Below are positions 53,297 through 62,720 of a stretch of 64,000 bases of DNA, piece by piece. Numbering within the stretch: the first letter of the stretch is position 1; each line of letters starts with the position of its first letter. A model generated the notes under the pieces. The model did not search any database. It saw only the letters and a program-made list of their open reading frames with translations, and was not told where the DNA came from. Source of the stretch: Fulvimarina endophytica (GTDB lineage Bacteria > Pseudomonadota > Alphaproteobacteria > Rhizobiales > Rhizobiaceae); NCBI RefSeq assembly GCF_003403015.1, contig NZ_QURL01000005.1, forward strand, positions 490,671 to 554,670, written 5' to 3'. Both the position numbers and the translations under genes were made by a program.

Positions 53297-55726
53297 ATGT
53301 TGTATTACTTCTACGAATGGAATCATGCGCTTCTGGCGCCCCTGCGGGCGGCTGCCGACGCGACACGGCTGACCTATCAGAACCCGCTCAATCCCGCTTC
53401 GCGCACCGCGATGGGCCGCGCGATCGCGGCGGGTGCCGAGCTTTTCGAGCGCACCACGCGCATCTACGCCAAGCCTGAATTCGGCCTGACCGAGACGGTC
53501 GTCGGGCACGAGCATGTCGGGGTCCGCGAACTCGTCGCCCTCGACAAGCCCTTCTGCCGGCTCCTTCATTTCGAACGCGATCTGCCGAAGGACCGCAAGC
53601 CCGATCCGCGCTTTCTCATCGTCGCACCGCTTTCCGGGCATCATTCGACCCTTCTTCGCGGGACGGTCGAGGCGCTTCTTCCCTATGCGGACGTCTACAT
53701 CACCGACTGGAAGGACGCGCGCACGGTTCCCGTCGACGAGGGCAAGTTCGATCTCGACGACTACACCCAGTATGTCATCGACTTCCTGCGGTTCCTCGGG
53801 CCGGACTCCCACGTTCTCGGCGTCTGCCAGCCCTCTGTACCGGTCCTGATGGCCGTCGCGCACATGGAGAAGCACGGGGACGACTGCTATCCGGCGACGA
53901 TGACGCTCATGGGCGGTCCGATCGATACGCGCGTCAACCCGACGGCGGTCAACCGCCTGGCGGAGGAGAAGGGCATCGAATGGTTCCGCGACAATGTCGT
54001 GATGACCGTGCCGTTCCCGCAGCCTGGTTTCCGCCGCATGGTCTATCCGGGCTTTCTTCAGCTGACCGGCTTCATGTCGATGAACCTCGATCGCCACATG
54101 GCGGCGCACAAGGACTTCTTCTGGCATCTCGTGAAGGATGACGGCGATTCGGCTGAGAAGCACCGCAGCTTCTATGACGAGTACAACGCCGTCATGGACA
54201 TGACGGCCGAGTTCTATCTCCAGACCGTCGAAGAGGTCTTCATCAAGCATTCGCTGCCGCGCGGCACGATGACCTTCAACGGCGAGACCATCGATCTCGG
54301 CGCGATCCGCCGCGTCGCGCTTCTCACGGTCGAGGGCGAGAACGACGACATCTCCGGTGTCGGCCAGACCGAGGCCGCCCAGGAGCTCTGCACGAACATT
54401 CCCGAGGATATGCGCGTTCATTACGTGCAGCCGAAGGTCGGCCATTACGGCGTCTTCAACGGATCGCGCTTCCGCTCCGAGATCGTGCCGCGCATCGTCG
54501 ACTTCGCGCTCACCCATGGGACCACCCATGGAACGGCCGGCCTTCCCAAGAGCGAGCGGCCGAAGAGCAAGGCAGGCCGCAATTACGGCGCCCATGCCGA
54601 ACGCAAGGCGAAGGCGCAGGAACTCGGCCAGGGCCGTGCGATCGGCGGCGAGACCGGCATCGCCGATCCGCTGATGTTCGCCGAAAATCCCTTCGTGGCG
54701 GGCGCCCGCATGATGCGCGCCTTCTCCGATCCGGCAGAAGAAGCATTCGCCAAGGGCCTGGAGGCCGTCGGGTCTTCTCCGAGGCGTGGGCGAAAGGCGG
54801 CGAGCGAAAAGGCCGGCGGCGAAGGCAAGACGCCGAAGGCGAAGGCGGCGAAGTCCGCATCCGCGCCGAAGGCCGAAGCTGTCGCCACTCCTGCTGCCGA
54901 TTCCGTCGAGCCGAAGCGCGAAACCGCGACCGAGGGGCAGGCAAGCCTCTTCCCGTCCGCGAGCGCATCGACCCCCGCCTCCCCGTCCCGCCCGGACGAG
55001 CCCGCCGCGAAGACGCCGGCCAAGGCTGCGACCGCCAGGACCGAAGCCGATAAGCCCGCAGAGACAAAGTCCGAGGCCGCAAAGCCCGCGACCTCGGTCG
55101 CCGAGGCGAAGGACGCGAAGCCCGAAACGGCACGAGGCGATCGGAAGACGGGAACGGACGCTGAATCCGAGCAGGCGAAATCCTCCGACCAGACGTCGCC
55201 GAAAGCGGATGCCTCCCCCGCGAAGGCCTCCGACGAGAGCCCGAAGGCTTCTGCCTCCGCAAATGCGAAAGCGGCAGATGGCGACAAGCCGGCAGTCGAG
55301 GCCAAGGCAGAGGTCGAGACACCCAAGTCTGAGCCGGCAAAAGACGCCGAAGCCAAGAAAGAGCCTGTAGCCTCCGAGGCGGCTTCGAAGACGGCGGCTT
55401 CCTCCGATGCAGAGCCGAAGACGGCTGAGACGAAGGCAGCGGAGACGAAGCCCGAGAGCCCGAAAGCGGAGACTGCGAGCCCCGAAAACGCGTCGGCGAC
55501 GGCCAAGCCCGCCTCCAAGGACGAGCCGAAGGCGCAGGAACCGGTTTCAGCATCTCCGGCCGCAGCCAGTGCCAACGAGACACCGGCAAAGGAGAGCGAG
55601 GCCAAGACGCCTGCTGCCGCGAACCAGTCGCAGCCTGTGACCGCGACCAGCCAGGAGCGCAGACCGGCCGACAAGCCGGCGGCCGGAAACCGGCGGGCGC
55701 GTCGAGCAGCCGCCCGCAGGAAGTAA
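53297..55726 (+). CDS. phaZ: intracellular polyhydroxyalkanoate depolymerase with long Lys/Ala-rich tail
   Basis: Breaks down stored PHB granules. It has 809 residues; known intracellular PhaZ have about 400-430. The enzyme part (residues 1-412) starts LYYFYEWNHALLAPLR and holds the nucleophile box GVCQPSVP, where a Cys (C177) replaces Ser as in Ralstonia PhaZ1, with D350/D351 and H383 (VGHYGVF) completing the triad. A linker (413-492) ends RAFSDPAEEAFAKGLEAV. Residues 493-809 are disordered, made of Ala, Lys, Glu, Ser, Pro and Thr, like histone-H1 tails or granule-DNA linkers, and end RRARRAAARRK. ATG 53297 fits the family start. Confidence 0.9.
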   Translation: MLYYFYEWNHALLAPLRAAADATRLTYQNPLNPASRTAMGRAIAAGAELFERTTRIYAKPEFGLTETVVGHEHVGVRELVALDKPFCRLLHFERDLPKDRKPDPRFLIVAPLSGHHSTLLRGTVEALLPYADVYITDWKDARTVPVDEGKFDLDDYTQYVIDFLRFLGPDSHVLGVCQPSVPVLMAVAHMEKHGDDCYPATMTLMGGPIDTRVNPTAVNRLAEEKGIEWFRDNVVMTVPFPQPGFRRMVYPGFLQLTGFMSMNLDRHMAAHKDFFWHLVKDDGDSAEKHRSFYDEYNAVMDMTAEFYLQTVEEVFIKHSLPRGTMTFNGETIDLGAIRRVALLTVEGENDDISGVGQTEAAQELCTNIPEDMRVHYVQPKVGHYGVFNGSRFRSEIVPRIVDFALTHGTTHGTAGLPKSERPKSKAGRNYGAHAERKAKAQELGQGRAIGGETGIADPLMFAENPFVAGARMMRAFSDPAEEAFAKGLEAVGSSPRRGRKAASEKAGGEGKTPKAKAAKSASAPKAEAVATPAADSVEPKRETATEGQASLFPSASASTPASPSRPDEPAAKTPAKAATARTEADKPAETKSEAAKPATSVAEAKDAKPETARGDRKTGTDAESEQAKSSDQTSPKADASPAKASDESPKASASANAKAADGDKPAVEAKAEVETPKSEPAKDAEAKKEPVASEAASKTAASSDAEPKTAETKAAETKPESPKAETASPENASATAKPASKDEPKAQEPVSASPAAASANETPAKESEAKTPAAANQSQPVTATSQERRPADKPAAGNRRARRAAARRK

Positions 55727-55762
55727 CCACCACCTCGCAGGTTTCCATCCGAGACTTTCGAC

Positions 55763-55800
55763 GGCCTGGCTCCCCATTCGGGGCCAGGCCGTTTTGCTTT
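55763..55800 (+). terminator. rho-independent terminator of phaZ
   Basis: A stem GGCCTGG/CCAGGCC with an inner CCCC/GGGG and loop ATTC (55763-55790), followed by TTTTGCTTT. It lies 37 bases after phaZ and fits an intrinsic terminator. Confidence 0.88.
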
Positions 55801-55871
55801 ATCAGCCTCGGCGGGCCTCTCTCACGGCAGGAAAGCAGGCGGGCTCACGCGCCCGATCAGGATCTCTCGCC

Positions 55872-55897
55872 GAAAAAAAGCCGCGGGGCCGCGTCTT
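55872..55897 (-). terminator. rho-independent terminator of fzlA
   Basis: On the minus strand the stem AAG.CGCGG/CCGCG.CTT is followed by TTTTT (A-tract 55873-55879). It lies 70 bases after fzlA. With the phaZ terminator it isolates the convergent pair. Confidence 0.65.
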
Positions 55898-55965
55898 TGC
55901 GAAAGGCGTCGCATCGCGAACGCCGAAGTCCGGCCGGCCCGGATGGTGACCGTCCGGCGGACGGC

Positions 55966-56658
55966 TCAGAAATCCAGATCGGCGTAGTGCTGGACGGCCG
56001 GAACGCCGCGAACACGCTCGCTTAGGAGCGGGCGGAAGGACGGTCGCGACTTGATGCGGCTATACCACTCCTTGGCGGCCGGCTCGCTCTCCCACGGGAT
56101 CTCGCCGAGATAATCGAGCACCGACAGGGCGGCTGCGGCTGCGAGATCGGCCTGGGTGAGGCGTGGTCCGGCGAGCCAGTTCCGGCTTTCGGCGAGCCAG
56201 CCGATATAGCGCAGGTGATGCTTGGAATTGGTGCGCGCCGCGCGGATCGCAGACGCATCCGGCGAGCCTCCGCCCTCGGATTTCGGCATTTCCAGCTTGA
56301 AGACGCGTTCGCGCACCAGATAGCGGGTCACCTCGGCGTCGAACTTCTCCATGAACCACTCGGTGAGCCGACGCACCTCCGCCCGCTCGACGGGCTTTTC
56401 CGGCATCAGGCGCTTGTCCCGGGAGAAGACGCCCCGCGTCTCGTCGAGATATTCGCCGGCGACGATTCCCCCGACGATCGGTGCGCCATCATCCTCGATG
56501 AGAACCGGCAGCGTCGCGGCGGGGTTCATCGCGAGAAACTCCCGTCGCCGCTCCCAGGTTCGCTCCTCGACGAGCTCGGGCTTTTCGCCGTATTCGCCCG
56601 TCAGAAGGCGCACGTAGCGGGAAGCAGCGGACATGGGGTGGTGATAGAGTTTCAGCAT
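55966..56658 (-). CDS. fzlA: FzlA-like GST-fold cell division protein
   Basis: A 230-residue glutathione-S-transferase-fold protein. The N-terminal block YHHPMSAASRYVRLL, VEERTWERRREFLAMNPA and the C-terminal end VPAVQHYADLDF match FzlA of Caulobacter, which binds FtsZ and FtsW-FtsI and activates septal wall synthesis rather than acting as an enzyme. The GST C-terminal domain has LAGPRLTQADLAAAAAL. The last residues are the part needed for division in Caulobacter. It diverges from uppP, an undecaprenyl-phosphate recycling gene, by 240 bases. Confidence 0.78.
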   Translation of the reverse strand: MLKLYHHPMSAASRYVRLLTGEYGEKPELVEERTWERRREFLAMNPAATLPVLIEDDGAPIVGGIVAGEYLDETRGVFSRDKRLMPEKPVERAEVRRLTEWFMEKFDAEVTRYLVRERVFKLEMPKSEGGGSPDASAIRAARTNSKHHLRYIGWLAESRNWLAGPRLTQADLAAAAALSVLDYLGEIPWESEPAAKEWYSRIKSRPSFRPLLSERVRGVPAVQHYADLDF

Positions 56659-56898
56659 CGCAGTCGTATCTAAGGCATTGCCGCGACAGTTCGACGGGAA
56701 ACTGACGCATCATTCGCAGGGTCTGGTAAACGGCGTTTGCGCATGGTTGCGGAAATGCGTCAACGGTCGGTGAACGGATGCCGTGCTAAACGCATCGCAT
56801 CCGACCCACGGCCGATCGCGAAGGCTCCCGGTGCCACGGCCCGGATCACATTCGGCGTCATCCGAAAGGGCGGCGCGCACTGCACGAGGAAACTGTCC

Positions 56899-57822
56899 AT
56901 GGATCTCAGCTCGGTCTTCGACGCCGTCATTCTCGGGATCACCGAGGGGCTGACCGAATTCATTCCCGTCTCCTCGACCGGTCATATTCTGCTTCTCGGC
57001 CATTTCATGGGCTTCCGCTCCACGGGGTTCGTCTTCGAGATCGTCATCCAGCTGGGCGCCATCCTCGCGATTCTCTCGGTCTATGCGGCAAAGCTCTGGC
57101 AGCTCTTCGTCTCGCTTCCCTCGAGCCCGAGGAGCCGGCGCTTCGTCGCGGGCATTCTCCTCGCCTTCCTTCCGGCCGCGGTGATCGGCGTCTTCGCCCA
57201 CGACTTCATCAAGACCGTGCTGTTCGAGACGCCCCTCGTCATCTGCGCCGCGCTGATCGTCGGTGGCATCATCCTCCTCGTCATCGACAAGATGCCGCTG
57301 AAGGTGCGCTACGACGACATCATGGACTATCCGCTGTCGCTCTGTCTGAAGATCGGCATCTTCCAGTGTCTCGCAATGGTGCCGGGCACCTCCCGCTCGG
57401 GCGCGACGATCGCAGGCGCGCTCCTGATGGGAACCGACAAGCGCTCGGCCGCCGAATTCTCCTTCTTCCTCGCAATGCCGACCATGTTCGGCGCGGTCGC
57501 CTACGATCTCTTCAAGAACCGCTCCTACCTCTCGACGGACGATCTCGGCCTGATCGTCATCGGTTTCGTCTGCGCCTTCGTGGCCGCCCTCGTCGTGGTG
57601 CGGACCCTTCTCGACTTCGTCTCGCGCCACGGCTTCGCGCCATTCGCCTATTGGCGCATCCTCGTCGGCATTCTCGGCATCGTCCTCATCTTCACGCTCT
57701 CTCCGGACACGATGCGCGGCGACCCGTCGGCGCTGCCCGCAGACGGCTATTCCCAGGACCTCAGCGGCACTGCGCCCGCGGGACCCGCAACGACCGAGAA
57801 GACCGGCCGCCTCAGCCACTGA
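56899..57822 (+). CDS. uppP: undecaprenyl-diphosphatase
   Basis: Membrane enzyme (BacA family) that recycles undecaprenyl diphosphate for cell-wall and LPS synthesis; overexpression gives bacitracin resistance. It has 307 residues and about eight spans. The active-site blocks are [16 protein letters not shown] and [17 protein letters not shown] 56899 has GAGG nine bases upstream; the frame is open further. Its last 11 bases overlap the end of the convergent TauE gene. Confidence 0.95.
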   Translation: MDLSSVFDAVILGITEGLTEFIPVSSTGHILLLGHFMGFRSTGFVFEIVIQLGAILAILSVYAAKLWQLFVSLPSSPRSRRFVAGILLAFLPAAVIGVFAHDFIKTVLFETPLVICAALIVGGIILLVIDKMPLKVRYDDIMDYPLSLCLKIGIFQCLAMVPGTSRSGATIAGALLMGTDKRSAAEFSFFLAMPTMFGAVAYDLFKNRSYLSTDDLGLIVIGFVCAFVAALVVVRTLLDFVSRHGFAPFAYWRILVGILGIVLIFTLSPDTMRGDPSALPADGYSQDLSGTAPAGPATTEKTGRLSH

Positions 57823-58546
57823 GGCCCATGAGGCCACGGCGCAGGAGTTCTGCCGCCAGAACGATCAGCAGCGCCGTCAGAGCCTTGCGGAACAGCGCCT
57901 CGTTCAGGCGATCGAGAAGAACCGTTCCCATCAAGGTGCCGCCGAAGCCGGTGACGATCATCGCGACCGCGAGGCCGAGATAAGGCCCGAGCGCGACACC
58001 CGCGAAGAGGAAGGCTGCGATCTTCAGCGCGTGCTGGCTCGCCGTCACCGCCGCCATCGTCGCCACGACCTCCATGCGATCGGAAAAGGCGCGGGTGAAG
58101 AGAACCGCGTTGAGGGGGCCGCTCGCGCCGACGAACATCGACAGGAAGGCCGTCACCGCACCCGCCACGCCATATTGCCAGTCCTTCAGGCGGCCGAGCG
58201 CCGGCAGCTTGAGAAGGAGCGTTGCGAGGATGAAGGCTCCGAGAACGAGGCGAAGCACGGCCTCGGGCAGCGTGACGACCGTGAACGCGCCGATCGCAGC
58301 GCCTACGAAGCCGCCCAGGACGAAAGGCAGAGCCTTGTCCCAGCGCACCGCCTTTCGCTGGACCCCGAAGCGCCCTGCGAAGGATGCGAACTGAACCACG
58401 CTGTGGAGCGGAATGAGGACGGCAGGCGGCAGGACGAGCCCCATCAGCGCCAGCAGCGTCACGCCGCCGCCGAGCCCGAAGGCGGCGGTCAGCGCCGATG
58501 TGAAGAAACTCGCCGCGATCAGTCCGGCGGCGGCCCAGCCCGGCAA
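57812..58546 (-). CDS. TauE/SafE-family permease
   Basis: A membrane protein with about eight spans of the sulfite exporter TauE/SafE family (COG0730). Repeat blocks [20 protein letters not shown] and [15 protein letters not shown] mark the two homologous halves. The substrate is unknown; members move sulfonates, sulfite or organic acids. The only starts in frame are TTG 58546 or a non-standard upstream codon, so the N terminus is uncertain. It is 53 bases downstream of the NDUFA9-like gene in the same direction. Confidence 0.82.
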   Translation of the reverse strand: MPGWAAAGLIAASFFTSALTAAFGLGGGVTLLALMGLVLPPAVLIPLHSVVQFASFAGRFGVQRKAVRWDKALPFVLGGFVGAAIGAFTVVTLPEAVLRLVLGAFILATLLLKLPALGRLKDWQYGVAGAVTAFLSMFVGASGPLNAVLFTRAFSDRMEVVATMAAVTASQHALKIAAFLFAGVALGPYLGLAVAMIVTGFGGTLMGTVLLDRLNEALFRKALTALLIVLAAELLRRGLMGLSG

Positions 58547-58599
58547 TCCCGGCGCAAGCCACTGCCAGACCGAAGGGCCGAGGCCGAAATCGTCGAATG

Positions 58600-59607
58600 T
58601 CAGACGAGACCGTCCTGGTTCTCGGGATCGAGGCCGCCGGCATGGCGGGTCGGCCGGGTGAACTGACCCTGCGGCCGGAAGCGAACGAGATAGGTCGGAA
58701 GGATCGCGTCGATCGTCGCCGGGCGAATGCCGAAGGCTTCGAGCGACCGCCCATCGTCGATCGCTTCCTGCGAGACGACATTGTCGTTCTGAAGCTGCTT
58801 GACCTGATCGGGCGTCAGGGGCGCGCCCGGTACATACTGCATGTAGTTCGCCATGGTGCCGGCGAGCGAGAACGGGATCGTCACGAATCGCCGCTTGCGG
58901 TCGATGATGCGCAGCATCTCTTCCATCATCTGGCGGAAGGTCAGCACCTCGGGCCCGCCGAGTTCGTAGACCTTGCCGCCGTCCACCTCGCCGTCCACGG
59001 TCTTGGCCACCGCCTCGGCGACGTCGGCCACATAGATCGGCTGGAACTTCGTCTTGCCGCCACCCAGCAGCGGCAGGGCCGGCGAAAGCCTCGACATCCC
59101 GGCGAAGCGATTGAAGAACTCGTCCTCAGGTCCGAAGATGATGGAGGGCCGAAGCACGTAGGCATCCGGACGCGCCTCGAACACGGCCTGTTCGCCGGCG
59201 GCCTTGGAGCGGGCATATTTCGAGTTGGAGGACGGGTCGGCTCCGATGGCGGAGATCTGGGTCATGTTCACCCCCTCCTGCCTCGCCGCCTCGGCGATGA
59301 GCCGCGCACCCTTGGCCTGCAGGCTATCGAAGCTCTGCTTGCCGCTTTCGGCGAGAATGCCCACGAGATTGATCACATGGTCCGCGCCCTTCACGGCCCG
59401 CTCCACCGACCAGGGATATCGCAGATTGGCCTGAATGGGCATGATCGCGCCGATATTGCCGGCGATCTGCAGATGATAGGCGAGATCGGGCCTGCGGCAG
59501 GCGACGACGATCCGGTGCCCGCGCTTGGCGAGCGCCTGCGTCACATAGCGACCGAGAAAGCCCGATCCCCCGAACACCACCACCGTCTTGCCCGTATCGA
59601 CCGTCAT
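58600..59607 (-). CDS. NAD(P)-binding NDUFA9-type epimerase-like protein
   Basis: A 335-residue atypical short-chain dehydrogenase of the complex I NDUFA9 family. The dinucleotide motif is VVVFGGSGFLGRYVTQAL; FGPEDEFFNRFAGMSRL and YVADVAEAVAKTVDGE are family blocks. Bacterial members may assist respiratory complex I or quinone metabolism, but no direct link is present here. ATG 59607 has GAGGG about seven bases upstream. Confidence 0.88.
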   Translation of the reverse strand: MTVDTGKTVVVFGGSGFLGRYVTQALAKRGHRIVVACRRPDLAYHLQIAGNIGAIMPIQANLRYPWSVERAVKGADHVINLVGILAESGKQSFDSLQAKGARLIAEAARQEGVNMTQISAIGADPSSNSKYARSKAAGEQAVFEARPDAYVLRPSIIFGPEDEFFNRFAGMSRLSPALPLLGGGKTKFQPIYVADVAEAVAKTVDGEVDGGKVYELGGPEVLTFRQMMEEMLRIIDRKRRFVTIPFSLAGTMANYMQYVPGAPLTPDQVKQLQNDNVVSQEAIDDGRSLEAFGIRPATIDAILPTYLVRFRPQGQFTRPTRHAGGLDPENQDGLV

Positions 59608-60101
59608 ATCGCCCTCGCTTCTAAGGCCCTCAAACGCGGCAGGCATCCCGGCGGATGCCCTGTCACGACGTCTGCTCTTGTTTATGGCGCGCAATGCCGG
59701 GAAGTCCCGCGACATCCTCGATCCGCCGAACAATCGCCGCCGCGAACGCCGAGGATCGGCGGCAGGAGCGAGACGGTCGGCGGCCACGCCGTTCGGGACC
59801 GTTCCCTATAACGAACGACGGGTTTGCGCCAGACCTTGGGCAACGCTCCCCATCGCCGCATCCAGCGACCTGGCAATGGCCGTTCGAGCCTGCGGTTCCG
59901 CATCGCACCGCCCCAAAGCGGCGCAGCGTCGATCCGGCACGGTCCCATCCACCCGCCGGCCGCCTCGTTCGGGTCCTCACGCTCCGGACACCGAAGCCCG
60001 AAGGTGCAGAAGCCGCCGGCTCGCAACCCCGTCGAACAGCCAGCGCCCCGCGCGAAATTCGCCCGTCCAGAACAAAGGCGATCCCGGACGACAAATCTGC
60101 G
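59608..60101. other. intergenic before tRNA-Leu
   Basis: About 500 bases without a recognisable gene on either strand. It should hold the promoter of the NDUFA9-like gene. Longer frames here run into the complement of the tRNA and are not real. Confidence 0.45.
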
Positions 60102-60130
60102 TTGACAGGCCCTCCGACACCCCCTAAAGG
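60102..60130 (+). promoter_or_regulatory. sigma-70 promoter of tRNA-Leu
   Basis: A perfect -35 TTGACA (60102-60107) is followed after 17 bases by TAAAGG (60125-60130). The tRNA begins 12 bases after the -10 box. Confidence 0.75.
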
Positions 60131-60141
60131 TCCCCTCCGTT

Positions 60142-60226
60142 GCCCAGGTGGCGGAATTGGTAGACGCGCACGGTTCAGGTCCGTGTGCCGCGAGGCGTGG
60201 AGGTTCGAGTCCTCTCCTGGGCACCA
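60142..60226 (+). tRNA. tRNA-Leu (anticodon CAG)
   Basis: An 85-base tRNA with a long variable arm. The acceptor GCCCAGG pairs with CCTGGGC; the anticodon loop TTCAGGT gives CAG, reading CUG; GGTTCGAGTCC is the T-arm. The CCA end is encoded (60224-60226). Confidence 0.97.
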
Positions 60227-60374
60227 AATCCCTGTTTCGAGCAGTCCGACGAGACCCGAAACAGACGCCGAGACGATTCCGGACGTCATTGCGTTCTGTC
60301 CGACTCTTCTCATTCGGCGAACCCGATGATCCTACAATTTTTGACACGGCCCTGATGCGGCTTTTCGGCGCTCC

Positions 60375-60566
60375 TCAGACCGTGCCCGTGAAGATCAGGA
60401 TCGCTGCGATCACCACGACGCCGAAGACCGCAAGCCATTTTCCCGCGCCCTTGCCGAAACCGACGCGCTTGTCGGCGATCGGCATGCCGTCGTCGAGGGT
60501 CGATGGGGCCCGCGGTGCGTTACGGGTCACGGTTTCGGTCCTGCCGCTCTCATGATCGCTGGCCAT
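60375..60566 (-). CDS. small C-tail-anchored membrane protein
   Basis: A 63-residue protein: a polar, charged N-terminal 40 residues and one membrane span at the end (WLAVFGVVVIAAILIFTG). AGGAG lies nine bases before ATG 60566, so it is likely translated. I recognise no family. It lies 129 bases downstream of dxr and could share its transcript. Confidence 0.6.
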   Translation of the reverse strand: MASDHESGRTETVTRNAPRAPSTLDDGMPIADKRVGFGKGAGKWLAVFGVVVIAAILIFTGTV

Positions 60567-60695
60567 CTGGCTTCTCCTCGCGCGCCTTATTGCACCGGCC
60601 TGTGGCCGGATATCGCATTGTTTCCATAAGTGGATTATCGGCTGGCGCGCTGGCAGTTCAACCGGCCCGTCCGCGAAACGGAGATGACGGTTGCG

Positions 60696-61859
60696 TCACC
60701 GCTCAGCCGCCGCCTCGTCGGCCAGCCGGCGGGAGCGTTCGTCGATGTCGCGCACGGCCTCGATGGTCATCGCGCCGGCAAGGTCTCCCGAAGCGCTGAG
60801 GCGATCCAGCACCCGCTCGACGATGGCGGCCATGGTCGGAAAGGTGATGCGCCCCTCGATGAACAGATCGAGCGCGCGCTCCTTCGCGCCGTTGAAGGCC
60901 GCGCCGCTGAGGCCGCCGGCGTCCATGACCTCGCGGGCAAGACGCAGAGCGGGGTGTCGGCGCTCGTCGGCATCGCGGAATGTCAGCGATGCGAGTTTTA
61001 CGAGATCGAGCCGCGGAACCGGGAGCGCCAGGCGATCCGGCCAGTTCAGCGCATAGCCGATCGCGTGGCGCATGTCGGGAAAGCCGAGATGGGCGAGAAC
61101 CGCGCCGTCCCGGAAGGCGACCATCGCGTGAACGATGGATTCGGGGTGGATCACCGCATCGATCGCGGACGAGGGCACACCGAAGAACTCGTGGGTCTCG
61201 ATGAGCTCCATCGCCTTGTTGAAGAGGCTCGCGCTGTCGATGGTGATTCGCTGCCCCATCGACCAGTTGGGATGGGTCGCGGCCTCGGCTGCGGTGGCTT
61301 CGGCGAGGCGCTCCTCAGGCCAGTCCCTGAAGGCGCCGCCGGAAGCCGTGATGGTGATGCGCTCGACGGCCGCCATATCCTCGCCGACGAGTGCCTGGAA
61401 GATCGCCGAATGTTCGCTGTCGACGGGCAGGATCCTCGCACCCGCCTGCTTCGCCTCAGAAAGGAGCAGCGGCCCGGCGCAGACGAGGCTCTCCTTGTTG
61501 GCGAGGGCCAGAGTGGCGCCGTTCCCGATCGCGGCCAGTCCCGGCTCGAGGCCCGCCGAGCCGATGATCGCGGACATCGTCCAGTCCGCCGGGCGGGAGG
61601 CCGCCTCGACGAGGGCCTGCGGCCCGGCGGCGACTTCGACGCCCGATCCTTCGAGCCGTTCGGCGAGCTCCGCGTAGAGAGCCGGCTCGGCCGTTACCGC
61701 GATCGCCGCCTTGAGGCGGCGCGCATCGTCGGCAAGCTTCTCCACATTGCGCCCGCCGGTCAGCGCCACGACGCGGTAGGCGTCCGGCGAGCGAGCGATG
61801 AGGTCGATCGTGTTCTGTCCGATCGATCCCGTAGCTCCGAGAATGGATACGCTCTTCAT
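60696..61859 (-). CDS. dxr: 1-deoxy-D-xylulose 5-phosphate reductoisomerase
   Basis: Second step of the MEP isoprenoid pathway, supplying precursors for quinones, undecaprenyl lipids and the carotenoids made by crtYIB. It has 387 residues. Blocks: SILGATGSIGQNTIDLI (NADPH), LPVDSEHSAIFQAL (metal site), and SGGAFRDWPEERL. ATG 61859 is the conserved start. It is not in the usual uppS-cdsA-dxr-rseP-bamA cluster. Confidence 0.96.
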   Translation of the reverse strand: MKSVSILGATGSIGQNTIDLIARSPDAYRVVALTGGRNVEKLADDARRLKAAIAVTAEPALYAELAERLEGSGVEVAAGPQALVEAASRPADWTMSAIIGSAGLEPGLAAIGNGATLALANKESLVCAGPLLLSEAKQAGARILPVDSEHSAIFQALVGEDMAAVERITITASGGAFRDWPEERLAEATAAEAATHPNWSMGQRITIDSASLFNKAMELIETHEFFGVPSSAIDAVIHPESIVHAMVAFRDGAVLAHLGFPDMRHAIGYALNWPDRLALPVPRLDLVKLASLTFRDADERRHPALRLAREVMDAGGLSGAAFNGAKERALDLFIEGRITFPTMAAIVERVLDRLSASGDLAGAMTIEAVRDIDERSRRLADEAAAER

Positions 61860-62510
61860 AATCGATCGGCCTTTCGCAGCATGCTGTCGGCGTCGTTTAC
61901 AGGCTCGTTCCACGAAATGATATCGCCCGCCCGCGAAGGCGCAGGGCCCGGCCGGAACAGGACATCCCCCATCGCGGACCGCAACGTTCTCCCCCGAGGA
62001 CGCGCAAGCCTTCAAAAATTCGGAGCACCTGAAAACCACGTTCCCGAACACCACGTGAGGATGCTGCGCTGGGATGCCGCACCCGCGAGAGCTCGGCTTC
62101 TCTCTCTACGCTCGAAGCCGATTGCCGAGTTTATCGCCGATCCAAGTTGGCGGAGACGGAGAGAGGCCGCCGACACCGAGATAGACGGTAAGATCTGCGG
62201 CCGACCCAGACCCGTGCCAAAAGCGGGGGACGCACAGAGCCAATCGAAAGCCATGTCGTCTGCCCAACGGTGGTATGCGAATTCGACGAAATGTGCGGCT
62301 GTCCCATAGGATGTGCTCGTCCGATCGACACTTCAGGACGTCTCCGGCACACCGGCGGCGACGCCCCAATCCCGACGAGACAAGATCTTCGATGTTCCAC
62401 GCAATCCAGCGATAGGCGCGCCCTGCCCCCGGAACGCCCCCAATCCCCGGGCATGCCTCCGCCACCGGCACGAAATTCTCCGAGACCTTCGGAAATTCCA
62501 TCCCCCCATC
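61860..62510. other. intergenic between dxr and tRNA-Ser
   Basis: About 650 bases with no convincing gene. It should contain the dxr promoter. The frames open on the minus strand here pass through the complement of the tRNA and have no family match. Confidence 0.45.
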
Positions 62511-62539
62511 TTGCGCCGCCTCCCAGGAACCTCTTAAGA
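62511..62539 (+). promoter_or_regulatory. possible tRNA-Ser promoter
   Basis: TTGCGC (62511-62516) and TTAAGA (62534-62539), 17 bases apart, end eight bases before the tRNA. The -10 lies inside the palindrome CCTCTTAAGAGG (62530-62541). The match to consensus is only moderate. Confidence 0.4.
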
Positions 62540-62547
62540 GGAGGCAC

Positions 62548-62637
62548 GGAGAGGTGGCCGAGTGGTCGAAGGCGCTCCCCTGCTAAGGGAGTATACCGGA
62601 GACGGTATCGAGGGTTCGAATCCCTTCCTCTCCGCCA
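62548..62637 (+). tRNA. tRNA-Ser (anticodon GCT)
   Basis: A 90-base tRNA with a long variable arm (TACCGGAGACGGTA). The acceptor GGAGAGG pairs with CCTCTCC; the anticodon loop CTGCTAA gives GCT, reading AGC/AGU. CCA is encoded (62635-62637). It is the likely insertion site for the element to its right. Confidence 0.97.
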
Positions 62638-62658
62638 CGGATTTTCCACTCTCCGCCA
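62628..62658 (+). repeat. duplicated 3' end of tRNA-Ser
   Basis: CTCTCCGCCA occurs at 62628-62637 (tRNA end) and again at 62649-62658, 21 bases apart. It may mark the element's attachment core or an older junction. Confidence 0.5.
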
Positions 62659-62720
62659 TTTAAAATCCCGCTTATTCACGCATTCGACCCGATCGACACA
62701 CCCGTTTTGGGAGTGTGGGA

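Noticed and set aside
54510..55748. Long minus-strand frames opposite the phaZ tail
   Set aside because: Repetitive composition of the tail keeps all frames open; the plus-strand frame is continuous with a real enzyme.
60232..60264. Terminator after tRNA-Leu
   Set aside because: CTGTTTCG pairs with CGAAACAG, but the loop is long and no U-run follows.
59663..60347. Minus-strand frames over tRNA-Leu
   Set aside because: They translate the tRNA complement (RGLEPPRLAAHGP), a well-known annotation artefact.
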